NCBI RefSeq assembly: GCF_010731675.1
Contig: NZ_AP022584.1
Coordinates: forward strand, 3,968,001-4,032,000
Length of the DNA: 64,000 nt
Reading direction: 5' to 3'
Source of the DNA: Mycobacterium marseillense
GTDB lineage: Bacteria; Actinomycetota; Actinomycetes; Mycobacteriales; Mycobacteriaceae
A program made the translations under genes and the position numbers. Positions 46,875 to 55,316 of the stretch are shown here, piece by piece. Within the stretch, counting starts at the first letter, position 1. Every line of letters starts with the position of its first letter. Below the pieces are notes generated by a model. The model made no database searches. It worked only from the letters and a program-made list of their open reading frames with translations, and had not been told where the DNA came from.

Positions 46875-47912
46875 ATGCGGATTGGATTGAGCGTCAATTA
46901 TGCGGGCGGTTTCAAGGACGTGGCCGCCGAAGTGGCCGACCTGGAACGCGCCGGGCTCGACATTGTTTTTGTCCCCGAAGCGTATTCGTTCGACGCGGTG
47001 AGCGCGCTCGGCTATTTGGCGGCCAGCACGCAACGGGTCGAGCTGGCGTCAGGCATCCTGCAGCTCTACACCCGGACGCCCACCCTGACCGCGATGACCG
47101 CGGCGGGCCTGGACTACGTCTCCGACGGCCGGTTCACCCTTGGCCTTGGCGCCTCCGGCCCGCAGGTCATCGAGGGCTTCCACGGGGTGCCCTACGACGC
47201 CCCGATCGGCCGGACGCGTGAAGTCATCGATATCTGCCGCCAGGTGTGGCGGCGCGAGACCGTGCGGCACCAGGGCAAGCACTACACGATCCCGCTGCCT
47301 GCCGAGCGGGGGACCGGCCTCGGGAAGCCCCTCAAACTCATCAATTCCCCTGTCCGAGAGTGTATCCCGATACTCGTGGCCGCGCTGGGGCCAAAGAACG
47401 TCGAAATGGCCGCCGAGATCGCCGAGGGCTGGCAGCCGATCTTCTACCTGCCCGAAAAGGCGCAGGACGTCTGGGGGGAGTCACTGGCCGCGGGCCGCGC
47501 CAAGCGGGACCCCGCGCTGGGCGCGCTGGACATCTATGCCGGGCCCGTCCTGGCCATCGGTGAAAACGTCGATCCGCTAAGGGAATTCGTCAAACCACAC
47601 CTGGCCCTCTACATCGGCGGGATGGGCGCCAAGGGCAAGAACTTCTACCACACCCTCGCCACCAAGTACGGGTACGGTCCGCAGGCCGACCGGATCCAGG
47701 AGCTCTACCTTTCCGGCGACAAGGACGGCGCCGCCAAGGTCGTGCCCGACGACCTGGTGCGCGACGTCAACCTGATCGGAACCCGGGAGTTCGTCAAGGA
47801 ACGCCTGGCGGCCTACCGCGAAGCGGGGGTGACCACGTTGAACGTGGCGCCCATCGCCTCGACGACGGCCGAGCGGATCAAGCTCATCGAAACGCTGCGC
47901 GAACTGGTGTGA
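46875..47912 (+). CDS. LLM-class F420-dependent oxidoreductase (Rv3520c-like)
   Basis: The protein has 345 residues from the ATG at 46875; a GTG at 46869 is also in frame. The start MRIGLSVNYAGGF, then VFVPEAYSFDAVSALGYLA, VELASGILQLYTRTPTLTAMT and LGLGASGPQVIEGFHGVPYD, match the Rv3520c group of F420 oxidoreductases, which sits in the cholesterol-degradation region of M. tuberculosis. The electron acceptor should be F420; the substrate is unknown. It is the second gene of the PadR-controlled pair and convergent with an MFS gene. Confidence 0.9.
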   Translation: MRIGLSVNYAGGFKDVAAEVADLERAGLDIVFVPEAYSFDAVSALGYLAASTQRVELASGILQLYTRTPTLTAMTAAGLDYVSDGRFTLGLGASGPQVIEGFHGVPYDAPIGRTREVIDICRQVWRRETVRHQGKHYTIPLPAERGTGLGKPLKLINSPVRECIPILVAALGPKNVEMAAEIAEGWQPIFYLPEKAQDVWGESLAAGRAKRDPALGALDIYAGPVLAIGENVDPLREFVKPHLALYIGGMGAKGKNFYHTLATKYGYGPQADRIQELYLSGDKDGAAKVVPDDLVRDVNLIGTREFVKERLAAYREAGVTTLNVAPIASTTAERIKLIETLRELV

Positions 47913-47931
47913 GGGCCGGCTGCCGACTAAA

Positions 47932-49152
47932 TCAGTTCTGGCGGTGACAATCTCGTCGTAGCCGCACCGCCCTGCCGACCGCCGTCGCCAAGGCCAGCGC
48001 CGCCATGGCGGACAGGATCGCCACCGAGACCGCGGACTCGAGGGTCGCCAACAGTAGCGGCAGTGCGAAGCCGATGTAGGTGACGACGTAGAACACCCCG
48101 GTCAGAGCGCCCCGCAGGTGCTGCGGTGCCGCGGCCTCCAGATCGATCAAGCCTTCGCGCAGACAGAGGCCCGAAGCGCATCCCAGGATCAACAACAGCG
48201 GCAGCCCGACCACCGGCGTCAGGGTCGGTGGGGCGATCGCGGCCACCGCGTAGCCGACTGCGGCCAGGGCGGCGCCGGCGGTGCCGGTCTGGGGCCCCCA
48301 CCGTCGGGTGCGGGCCAACACCTGAACGACTCCGCTGACGCCATTGACGATCAGGGTGGCCGTGCCCGCCGCGATCGGCGCCGCGAGCGCGGTGTGTATC
48401 CGGGCGGGGATGGTGACGAATCCCAGTGTCGCCGAGGCATATACCCACGGTGCGAGCGGTATGGCCCAACTCAAGGCCCGCGTCACCCCCTGCGCCGCCG
48501 GTGCCGCCGGACCCGTGTCGGGGGCGGGCGCCGGCCCGGCCACGTCGGCGCCGGGCCCGGCCGCGACGGTGACGGCCACCGACGCCAGCACGACAATCGC
48601 GGCGGCGACGGCGAACGACACCCGGACGCCGGACTGCCCCGCCCAGGCGAAGCCGCCGCCGGCGAACGGCCCGATGGCGAAGCCGGCGGTGAGTACCGCG
48701 CCGGCGGTCGCTGCGCCGGCCGGCCCCCTCAGGTCGGACGCCCACGCCGTACCGGAACTGACGGCGAGGCCCACCCCCAGCCCGACGACCAGGCGGCCCA
48801 CCAGCAATGCGTCGGTGTGCTGCGACAGCAGCATCACCACGGTCCCCGCCACGTCGGCGGCCGCGCCCGCCAACGCCACCGGCCGGCGCCCCAACGCGTC
48901 CGACGTGCGGCCGCCGATCAGCAATCCGGGGAGCAACCCGAGCGCGTAGATGCCGAAGATGCCATCAAGTGTCGCGGTGCTCAGGTGTTCGCGGTCGCTG
49001 ATCACCGGCATCAACGCGACGAAGTGGTTGGCGACCCATCCCGTCGCCAGCAGCAGCGCCAACACGCTGACGAACAGGGCCCGGGTGTTCGCGGCTTGCC
49101 GGCCCGGATCAACGCGGCGACCGCGGCCGCTGCGCACGCTCGACGAGATCAC
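47932..49152 (-). CDS. MFS transporter
   Basis: The protein has 406 residues from the GTG at 49152, preceded by GGGGAG; the frame extends to 49410 without support. It has twelve predicted membrane helices, and the MFS loop motif appears as GGRTSDALGRRPVALAG near residue 80. The pattern is that of small-molecule exporters. The substrate is unknown. It is divergent from the small lipoprotein gene across about 190 bases. Confidence 0.85.
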   Translation of the reverse strand: MISSSVRSGRGRRVDPGRQAANTRALFVSVLALLLATGWVANHFVALMPVISDREHLSTATLDGIFGIYALGLLPGLLIGGRTSDALGRRPVALAGAAADVAGTVVMLLSQHTDALLVGRLVVGLGVGLAVSSGTAWASDLRGPAGAATAGAVLTAGFAIGPFAGGGFAWAGQSGVRVSFAVAAAIVVLASVAVTVAAGPGADVAGPAPAPDTGPAAPAAQGVTRALSWAIPLAPWVYASATLGFVTIPARIHTALAAPIAAGTATLIVNGVSGVVQVLARTRRWGPQTGTAGAALAAVGYAVAAIAPPTLTPVVGLPLLLILGCASGLCLREGLIDLEAAAPQHLRGALTGVFYVVTYIGFALPLLLATLESAVSVAILSAMAALALATAVGRAVRLRRDCHRQN

Positions 49153-49340
49153 TGATCTACTCCCCTTCCGACGCGAGGGCCCCAGCGCGACCGGCCGACG
49201 ATCGTAGAACGCGATGTCACCTGGTCGGTTATTCCCGCCGGGGGCGATCGGGCAGCCGAAGCAGCGCACCCGCCCGTTTGCGGGGTTTGAAACCAGCCGA
49301 TTTGGTGTACTGATACCACTACTCGCACCCAGGAAGGCAC

Positions 49341-49622
49341 ATGATGAAGTACCTTGCGGCAGCCACGATCGCGATCTCCGTCTTGCTGTCCAGCGCGTGT
49401 TCGGCCTCACAGGTCATCAACACCGGCGGCGACACCAAGTGCAAAGACTTCACCACGCAGGACGAGAAGAAGCAGAACGACGAAGTCAGCAAGATGCTCA
49501 AGGACAAAAGCGGCACCGACCCGACCAACGTGGAGATTTCCGCGACGCGGCTCTCGGTGACGACCTATTGCCAGACGCTCGGAAAGCCGGACACGAAAAT
49601 CTCCGAGGCGCCACACGGCTGA
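49341..49622 (+). CDS. small lipoprotein, HdeA-like cysteine pattern
   Basis: The protein has 93 residues. A lipoprotein signal ends in LLSSAC (Cys at about residue 20). The mature part has two further cysteines (TKCKDF and TYCQTL) about 45 residues apart in an alpha-helical, charged sequence (DEKKQNDEVSKMLKD). This C-x-C spacing and the KDFTTQDEKKQ start recall HdeA-type acid chaperones. An AGGAAGG site precedes the ATG. The assignment to HdeA is tentative; the lipoprotein call is firmer. Confidence 0.68.
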   Translation: MMKYLAAATIAISVLLSSACSASQVINTGGDTKCKDFTTQDEKKQNDEVSKMLKDKSGTDPTNVEISATRLSVTTYCQTLGKPDTKISEAPHG

Positions 49623-49685
49623 CGGGCCCGCCGGCCAGCGTGGGTTGCGTTACCGCTCTTCCGGTTTCGTATCGATCGCGTGTCG

Positions 49686-50633
49686 CTAATCCAGCAGTAG
49701 CTCCGCGGGCACTTCGTCGGTCAGCACCGCGCGCGCCAACAGTTCACCGAGCAGTGGACCGAATTTCATGAGGTTGCTGCCGACGAACGCCAGCACGCGG
49801 CCCCGCTGAGCCACCGTCCAGCCGTCGCCGCCCGAATCGAGCCACGGGGCGCGGACACTGACGCAATCCACCTGGCCCACCGGCGAGAGCGACGGGAACA
49901 GCGCGCGCACGGTCGAAGGGTCCGCCACCTCCTGGCCGAATGCCCACCGGCCCGTGCTGCCGAGCGGCAGCCCGTAGCCCTCGGGGGCGGACAGGCACGC
50001 CGCGCCGACCGCGTCGGCGCCCCGATACGTGAACCGTGTATGCGGAACGAAGTCAACCCCGAGTGGGCCGAACAGGTCTGGGGTGCGGGCGCCCGCACAG
50101 ATCAGCACCCGGTCGCCGCGCAGCACGGTGCCGTCGGCGAGCGTCGTCGCGCCGTCGTCGGCCACCGACACCACCTCCGCCGTACGGATGGTGACGCGGC
50201 GCGCCAGCGCGCGCAGGGCGCGACGGATGCGCAGGCTGCCGCCGAGCGGATCGAAAACGCCTGTCTCCCAAGGCACAACCGCGAAGGGGATCATTGCCGC
50301 GATGTCGGCCGGGTCGAGCCGGGAGAACTGCGCGCCGGCCGACGTCATGGCCGCCGCGACGTCGTCGCGGCCGCCGGCGGCGATGAAGCCCTCGGCGCCC
50401 AGCAGTCGCCCCGCGCCGAACTCGGCTTCCCACCGTTGCCAGCCGGCCCGGGCCGCCAGCGCCAACCGGCACAGCGTCGGGCGTCGATGCGCGACCCGGA
50501 ATATCCGTGCCAGCCCGGCGGACTGCTCGCCGAATGGCTGTCCGCGCTCGAGCACGACCACGTCGTGACCGCGTCGCGAGAGCTGGTAGGCCGCCGCGAG
50601 ACCACATATCCCCGCGCCGATGACGACGATCAT
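49686..50633 (-). CDS. FAD-dependent oxidoreductase (DAO family)
   Basis: The protein has 315 residues. The FAD fold is at the N-terminus (MIVVIGAGICGLAAAYQLS, ending VVVLERG). The DAO-type loop GEQSAGLARIFRVAHRRP is followed by a substrate domain and the late VLAFVGSNLMKFGPLLGELLA motif. The family includes amino-acid, sarcosine and glycine oxidases. The start is firm: the Rossmann motif begins at residue 3. It is followed (in the leftward direction) by nothing closer than the lipoprotein gene, and it lies 15 bases downstream of the Eis-like gene, so the two form an operon. Confidence 0.85.
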   Translation of the reverse strand: MIVVIGAGICGLAAAYQLSRRGHDVVVLERGQPFGEQSAGLARIFRVAHRRPTLCRLALAARAGWQRWEAEFGAGRLLGAEGFIAAGGRDDVAAAMTSAGAQFSRLDPADIAAMIPFAVVPWETGVFDPLGGSLRIRRALRALARRVTIRTAEVVSVADDGATTLADGTVLRGDRVLICAGARTPDLFGPLGVDFVPHTRFTYRGADAVGAACLSAPEGYGLPLGSTGRWAFGQEVADPSTVRALFPSLSPVGQVDCVSVRAPWLDSGGDGWTVAQRGRVLAFVGSNLMKFGPLLGELLARAVLTDEVPAELLLD

Positions 50634-50648
50634 GCGCTTCCCTCGCCC

Positions 50649-51866
50649 TCAGAAGTAGAACCCGGCGTGGGGCGCCTCGGGCACGGCGAACAGGCGATCG
50701 GCCACCGCCAGCGCCTCGGGATTGTCGGCACGGGCCAGCCCGGCCACGGCGAGATCGCGCCACGTGCCGCCACCCAGCAGGACGGCGGCCAGGCCCTCGA
50801 CGTCGACGCTGACGTCGGGCTGCCGGTCGGTGGCCGTCACGCCGTCGCTCGCGATGGCGAACCGCGCCGAATTGGCCGGTAGCGCAGGGTCGTTGACCGC
50901 GATGGTGACCGCGCCGTCGCCGCCGTAACCGCGGGCGGACAGCGCCGCCGCGACATCGATGATGCGCAGCCAGGTTTCGTCGTGCACGGCGGTGACCCGC
51001 ACGGCGCGCCGGTCGGCGACCAGCCAGGGCAGCGGGTCGTCGAGCGGCAGCATCCAAAACAGCACGCGGTCAACGAGATCGAGTCCGAGCAGAAAGCGCA
51101 ACAGCCCCAGGTAGGCCTCGGTGGTGGGCGCGAAGAAGTCCTCGACCACGATGGTGCGCTGGTCGCTGACGAACCACCGCTCGGTGTCGATCGGGCGGTA
51201 TCGGACGAAGCCGGATTCGGATCCCGGCTCGCCGTGCACGGCGACATACGCGGCCCCCGGGTTGGATTCGGTGCGCAGCCGCACGCTCTGCCACCACGCT
51301 TGCGGGCGGTCGATGGTGCCCGGACGGGCGGGTCGATTCTCGGTGTAGATGCGCGGCAGCGCGTCCCACGCCTGCGCGGCGTCGAGCAGGCGCACCCGTC
51401 CCCCGGCCCCGACGTCGCGCCGCAGCGCCGCCCGCGCGGTGTGGACCTCGACGGATTGCGACGAACTCGCGACGCCGTAGCCGTAGCGCCCGTAGATCGT
51501 CGCCTCGGACGCCCGCAGCGTCGCCACTACCTCCCCGCGCGCGGCGAAGTCGCGCAGCTGATGACGGATCAACTTGGTCGCGATGCCTTGGCGGGTGAAG
51601 GACGGCAGCACGCCGATGTGGGTGACGGCGGCGTGTCCCACGATCGCGGGACCCGGGAGCGTCAACCGGCTCGTCACGGCGTCGGCGGTGCCGACGAGTT
51701 GCCCGTCGGCAAACGCCCCGACGGTCCGGCCCGGCTCGAGCAGCGTCGTGATCTGGCCGGGCGCCAGACCCGCCAGGGGCGGAAACCCGACCATGGCGGT
51801 GCGAAACACGTTCGCGGCGGCGACGAGGTCGTCTTCACTGTCGAGCACCCGGATCTCGGTAGCCAT
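50649..51866 (-). CDS. Eis-family GNAT acetyltransferase
   Basis: The protein has 405 residues from the ATG at 51866, close to the 402 of M. tuberculosis Eis. The N-terminal GNAT has THIGVLPSFTRQGIATKLIRHQL as the CoA loop. The middle GNAT and the C-terminal sterol-carrier-like domain follow, with ATLRASEATIYGRYGYGVA and the final HAGFYF. In Eis the C-terminal carboxylate is part of the active site, and the protein here also ends in Phe. Eis proteins acetylate many amine positions of aminoglycosides and proteins. It shares only limited identity with Rv2416c as I remember it, so it is a family member and not necessarily the orthologue. Confidence 0.85.
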   Translation of the reverse strand: MATEIRVLDSEDDLVAAANVFRTAMVGFPPLAGLAPGQITTLLEPGRTVGAFADGQLVGTADAVTSRLTLPGPAIVGHAAVTHIGVLPSFTRQGIATKLIRHQLRDFAARGEVVATLRASEATIYGRYGYGVASSSQSVEVHTARAALRRDVGAGGRVRLLDAAQAWDALPRIYTENRPARPGTIDRPQAWWQSVRLRTESNPGAAYVAVHGEPGSESGFVRYRPIDTERWFVSDQRTIVVEDFFAPTTEAYLGLLRFLLGLDLVDRVLFWMLPLDDPLPWLVADRRAVRVTAVHDETWLRIIDVAAALSARGYGGDGAVTIAVNDPALPANSARFAIASDGVTATDRQPDVSVDVEGLAAVLLGGGTWRDLAVAGLARADNPEALAVADRLFAVPEAPHAGFYF

Positions 51867-51920
51867 GCCGCCATCATGTCGCGTTGCCCATCCGGCGCGG
51901 GCCGCGGGCCGCACCGCGGG

Positions 51921-52685
51921 TCACACGGCCGCCCAGCCTCCGTCGACACTCAGGATGGCGCCGTGGATGTTGGCCGCGTCGTCGCCGGCCAAGAACACCA
52001 CCGAAGCGGCCACCTCGTCCGGCGTGCTCATCCGTCGTGACGGAAGCCTGGACAGCACGGGCTCCAGGTGAGCGGCGAACTCCTCCTGTCGCTCGGTGGC
52101 GATCGGGCCGGGCGCCACCGCATTGACCCGGACCCCGGCGGGGCCGTACTCGTCGGCCCACGACGTGGTGAGCGAATGGATGGCGGCCTTGTTGGCGTTG
52201 TACACCGCCGACCCGGCGGCTCCCCGCAGCCCGGTGATGGAGCCGATGTTGACGATGACCCCGCTGCCGTGGCGCGCCATCTGCGGCGCGAGTACCCCGG
52301 TGAGCAGGAATGGGGCAAAGACGTTGACCGCGAACGCCTCTCGAAGCTCGCGCTCGGAGATGTCGGCCGTGGGGGTCGGCATCAGCAAGGTGGCGGCGTT
52401 GTTGACCAGGATGTCGAGGCGCCCGCCCGCGGCATCGGTGGCGGCTGCGGCCAGCCGCCGTATCTCTTCGCCACCATCCGCGAAGTCGGCGCCCACGAAC
52501 GCGGCCTCGCCGCCGCGCGCACGGATCTCGGCGACGACGGCATCACCGCGGGACTTGGTGCGGCCACTGACCACAACGGACGCGCCGGCGGCGGCCAGGG
52601 CACGTGCGATGGCGGCGCCCAGGCCCGTGGTCGAGCCGGTCACCAATGCTGTGCGGCCGGACAGCCGCGTATCGTTTGGACTCAT
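51921..52685 (-). CDS. short-chain dehydrogenase/reductase (SDR)
   Basis: The protein has 254 residues from the ATG at 52685 ([17 protein letters not shown]). Cofactor motif TGSTTGLG is near residue 17, the NNAAT motif near residue 94, and the active site is Ser in NIGSITG with YNANK near residue 160. The SGRTKSRGDA loop after the second strand carries Arg and Lys, which favours NADP(H). The substrate is unknown. It is divergent from a TetR gene; the two ATGs overlap within one palindrome, so it is very likely the regulator's target. Confidence 0.9.
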   Translation of the reverse strand: MSPNDTRLSGRTALVTGSTTGLGAAIARALAAAGASVVVSGRTKSRGDAVVAEIRARGGEAAFVGADFADGGEEIRRLAAAATDAAGGRLDILVNNAATLLMPTPTADISERELREAFAVNVFAPFLLTGVLAPQMARHGSGVIVNIGSITGLRGAAGSAVYNANKAAIHSLTTSWADEYGPAGVRVNAVAPGPIATERQEEFAAHLEPVLSRLPSRRMSTPDEVAASVVFLAGDDAANIHGAILSVDGGWAAV

Positions 52686-52692
52686 GAGTCCA
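52677..52692. promoter_or_regulatory. operator 1: perfect 16-bp palindrome TGGACT-CATG-AGTCCA
   Basis: This perfect inverted repeat contains the start codons of both divergent genes (SDR ATG at 52685 and TetR ATG at 52684). It shares the outer TGGACT-N4-AGTCCA frame with operator 2, which is strong evidence for a dimeric regulator. Confidence 0.75.
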
Positions 52693-53328
52693 CATGCTCC
52701 ACCGACTGAAATGGACTTGCAAGTCCAAAACCTGACGACGAAGGGCCGGGCCACGCGCCAGCGCATCATCGAGGGCGCGGCGACTGAGATCCGCGAGCGC
52801 GGAGTGGCGGCCACCACCCTCGAAGACATCATGGGCCGGACCCACACCTCGAAAAGCCAGCTGTTCCACTACTTCCCGGACGGCAAGGAACAGCTGTTAC
52901 TGGCGGTCGCCGCGCTCGAGTCGCAGACGGTGATCGATGACCAGGAGCCGCACCTGTCGGCGCTCACGTCATGGGCAGCGTGGCAGCGCTGGCGTGACGT
53001 GGTGGTGGACCGATATCGGCGCCAGGGGCAGAACTGCCCGATCGCGGTGCTGATGTCCGAGATCGGCCGGAGCACCGCGGGCGCCCAGTCGATCACCGCC
53101 GAGCTGATGGTCAAGTGGCACAACGCGATCGCCACGGGGATCCGCTCCATGCAGGACCAGGGCAAGATCACCGCGCGCGTCGACGCCGACAGGTCGGCCG
53201 CGGCGCTGTTGGCCGGCATCCAGGGCGGCGTCGGCATCCTGCTCGCGACCGGTGACCTGTCCTATCTCGAGGCGGCCCTCGACGAGGGCATCGCCGCGCT
53301 GCGCGCCCACTCCACCGTCACCGGATAG
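52684..53328 (+). CDS. TetR-family transcriptional regulator
   Basis: The protein has 214 residues if the ATG at 52684 is used; an ATG at 52711 gives 205. Helix-turn-helix: [20 protein letters not shown], then [27 protein letters not shown]. The C-terminus is TetR_C-like. The divergent SDR gene and two matching palindromes mark it as a local autoregulated repressor. Both possible starts lie within or next to the palindromes, so the true start is unsettled. Its 3' end overlaps the convergent acyl-CoA dehydrogenase by 11 bases. Confidence 0.88.
   Translation: MSPHAPPTEMDLQVQNLTTKGRATRQRIIEGAATEIRERGVAATTLEDIMGRTHTSKSQLFHYFPDGKEQLLLAVAALESQTVIDDQEPHLSALTSWAAWQRWRDVVVDRYRRQGQNCPIAVLMSEIGRSTAGAQSITAELMVKWHNAIATGIRSMQDQGKITARVDADRSAAALLAGIQGGVGILLATGDLSYLEAALDEGIAALRAHSTVTG
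52712..52727. promoter_or_regulatory. operator 2: perfect 16-bp palindrome TGGACT-TGCA-AGTCCA
   Basis: A second perfect copy of TGGACT-N4-AGTCCA starts 35 bases after the first and lies upstream of the SDR gene, where its promoter should be. It lies inside the first codons of the TetR frame if the ATG at 52684 or 52711 is used. Confidence 0.75.
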
Positions 53329-54529
53329 GCAAACCGGTCAGCGCCCGGGAGACCACCAGACGCTGGATCTCGCTGGTGCCCTCGAAGATGGTGAAGATCT
53401 TCGCGTCGCGGTGCATCCGCTCGACGGGGTAGTCGCGGGTGTAGCCGTTGCCGCCCAGGATCTGGATCGCCTCGTCGGTGACGTAGACCGCGGTCTCGCT
53501 GGCCACCAGCTTGGCCATCGACCCCTCGGCGGAGTCGAACGACTGGTTGTTGCGGGCCATCCATCCCGCGCGCCACACCAGCAGGCGGGCGGCGTCGATG
53601 CGGCACTTCATGTCCGCCAGCTTGAAGGCGACCGCCTGAAATTCGCCGATCTTGCGGCCGAATTGCTCACGTTGGCAGGCATAGTCGAGCGCGTACTCGT
53701 AGGCCGCCCGGGCGACGCCGACGGCCATCGCGCCGACGGTGGGCCGGGTCCGCTCGAAGGTCTTCATCGCGGCCTGCCCGCGGGCGGAGGCACCGGATTT
53801 GACGCGGGCGATGCGCGCCTCGAACTTCTCCCGGCCCCCGAGGATGTGGTCCTCGGGCAGCCGGACGTTGTCGAGCACCACCTCGGCGGTGTGGGACGCG
53901 CGGATTCCGTGCTTCTTGAACTTCTGGCCCTGCGCCAGGCCCTTGACTCCCGCCGGGATGACGAACGTCGCCTGTCCGCGCGTGCCGAGCTCGGGGTAGA
54001 CCGAGGCCACCACGATGTGCACGTTGGCGATGCCGCCGTTGGTCGCCCACGTCTTGGTGCCGTTGAGGACCCACTCCGAGGTCGCCTCGTCGTAGCGCGC
54101 GCGGGTGCGGATGGCGCCGACGTCGGAACCCGCGTCGGGCTCCGACGAGCAGAACGCGCCCAGCTTGGGTTCGTCGGCGGTGCCGAACATCTCGGGCAGC
54201 CAGCGGCCCAGCTGTTCGGGGGTTCCGTTACCGGCCAGGGCCGCCGCCGCGAGCCCGGTTCCCATGATGGACAAGGCGATACCCGCGTCGCCCCAGAACA
54301 ATTCCTCGAACACCGTCAGCATGCCCAGGCCCGTCGGCTCGGCTGCCTGCTGGGCGAACAGGTCGGGGGAGTAGAGGCCCACCTTCGCGGCCTCCTGGAT
54401 CACCGGCCACGGTGTTTCCTCGCGCTCGTCCCATTCCGCGGCGGCCGGGCGGACGACGTCGGCCGCGAACTGATGCACCCAGTCGCGGACCTCGATCACG
54501 TCGTCGGACAGGTGTAGTGAAAACGTCAC
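53318..54529 (-). CDS. acyl-CoA dehydrogenase
   Basis: The protein has 403 residues. It has the three-domain ACAD layout with N-terminal helices ([20 protein letters not shown]) and a beta domain with [18 protein letters not shown] and [12 protein letters not shown]. The C-terminal bundle has [16 protein letters not shown] and the catalytic Glu in [12 protein letters not shown] near residue 390. It oxidises an acyl-CoA to the enoyl-CoA with FAD; chain or ring specificity cannot be read. It overlaps the upstream TetR gene by ATGA. Confidence 0.92.
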   Translation of the reverse strand: MTFSLHLSDDVIEVRDWVHQFAADVVRPAAAEWDEREETPWPVIQEAAKVGLYSPDLFAQQAAEPTGLGMLTVFEELFWGDAGIALSIMGTGLAAAALAGNGTPEQLGRWLPEMFGTADEPKLGAFCSSEPDAGSDVGAIRTRARYDEATSEWVLNGTKTWATNGGIANVHIVVASVYPELGTRGQATFVIPAGVKGLAQGQKFKKHGIRASHTAEVVLDNVRLPEDHILGGREKFEARIARVKSGASARGQAAMKTFERTRPTVGAMAVGVARAAYEYALDYACQREQFGRKIGEFQAVAFKLADMKCRIDAARLLVWRAGWMARNNQSFDSAEGSMAKLVASETAVYVTDEAIQILGGNGYTRDYPVERMHRDAKIFTIFEGTSEIQRLVVSRALTGLPIR

Positions 54530-55197
54530 AGCTGGTCTCCTGAATCATTGGTGTGCAAAGGGTTTCGGGGATTCGCGTACTGGGCCAGTACGCTGACCGT
54601 CTGGTTGACCCACGCCTCGAAATACCGTTCTTCGTCGGTGTTGCCGGGCAGGCGGCCGGTGAGCGCTTGCAGCGTCGCCGCGTAGGACAGCGAGCCGATC
54701 GCGACGGCCGCGGCCGCCTCGGGGTCGGGAATGCTGGTGCGCCCGGAGCGATTCGACGCGGCCAGTTCATCGGCGAAGCGCTGGTAGGCGTTGTCGGTGA
54801 TCACCTGCCACGTCTTCTCGTCGAGATCGCCGAGCTCGTCGGGCTCGCGCAGCATGACCTTGAGCAGATCCTCGCTGTGTTTGAGGTTGCTCCAGATCAG
54901 CTGTCCGGCGGTGCGCACCGCTTGCTCGACGCTGCCCGGTTGTCCCGCGTCGTACTGCTCGCGCGCCGCCACGATGCTGTCGATCCGATGCGCGACCGCG
55001 GCCTCGAGCAATTCGCGTTTGGAACCGAAGTGCTTGTAAAGCGCGCCCGAGCCCGGCGCCAAGCCCGATTCGCGCTGGATGTCGGCGACCGACGTGGCCG
55101 CGTAGCCCTTGTCGGCGAACAGCCGCAGCGCCGCGGAAAGCAGCCGGTCACGTCCCCGGCCAGGTCCAGTCAGCACGGTGAGAGAGTACTCACTCAC
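54526..55197 (-). CDS. TetR-family transcriptional regulator
   Basis: The protein has 223 residues if the GTG at 55197 is used. The helix-turn-helix is [25 protein letters not shown] with [26 protein letters not shown]. The C-terminal ligand domain has no known signature. It is the first gene of a two-gene operon with the acyl-CoA dehydrogenase. A 30-bp near-perfect palindrome covers the start codon, so it probably represses its own operon. A GTG at 55176 (start of [11 protein letters not shown]) is an alternative start beyond the palindrome core. Confidence 0.88.
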   Translation of the reverse strand: MSEYSLTVLTGPGRGRDRLLSAALRLFADKGYAATSVADIQRESGLAPGSGALYKHFGSKRELLEAAVAHRIDSIVAAREQYDAGQPGSVEQAVRTAGQLIWSNLKHSEDLLKVMLREPDELGDLDEKTWQVITDNAYQRFADELAASNRSGRTSIPDPEAAAAVAIGSLSYAATLQALTGRLPGNTDEERYFEAWVNQTVSVLAQYANPRNPLHTNDSGDQL

Positions 55198-55202
55198 CGT
55201 GC
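55173..55202. promoter_or_regulatory. 30-bp near-perfect palindrome over the TetR start codon
   Basis: Fourteen of fifteen base pairs are symmetric; the single mismatch pairs A55183 with A55192. The centre is GAGTACTC and the ends are GCACGGTGAG and CTCACCGTGC. Its position at the start of the TetR-acyl-CoA dehydrogenase operon suggests an autoregulatory operator. Confidence 0.75.
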
Positions 55203-55316
55203 GGCGGGCAAAACGACGCCGGGCCCCAGCCGGGCGACGTGCGTCGGGGCGGTGCGGCGAGCGGTAAATTCCTTGCGAAACGCCCTCGCGCTTGAACGTG
55301 CCGGACCCCTGCTGCT

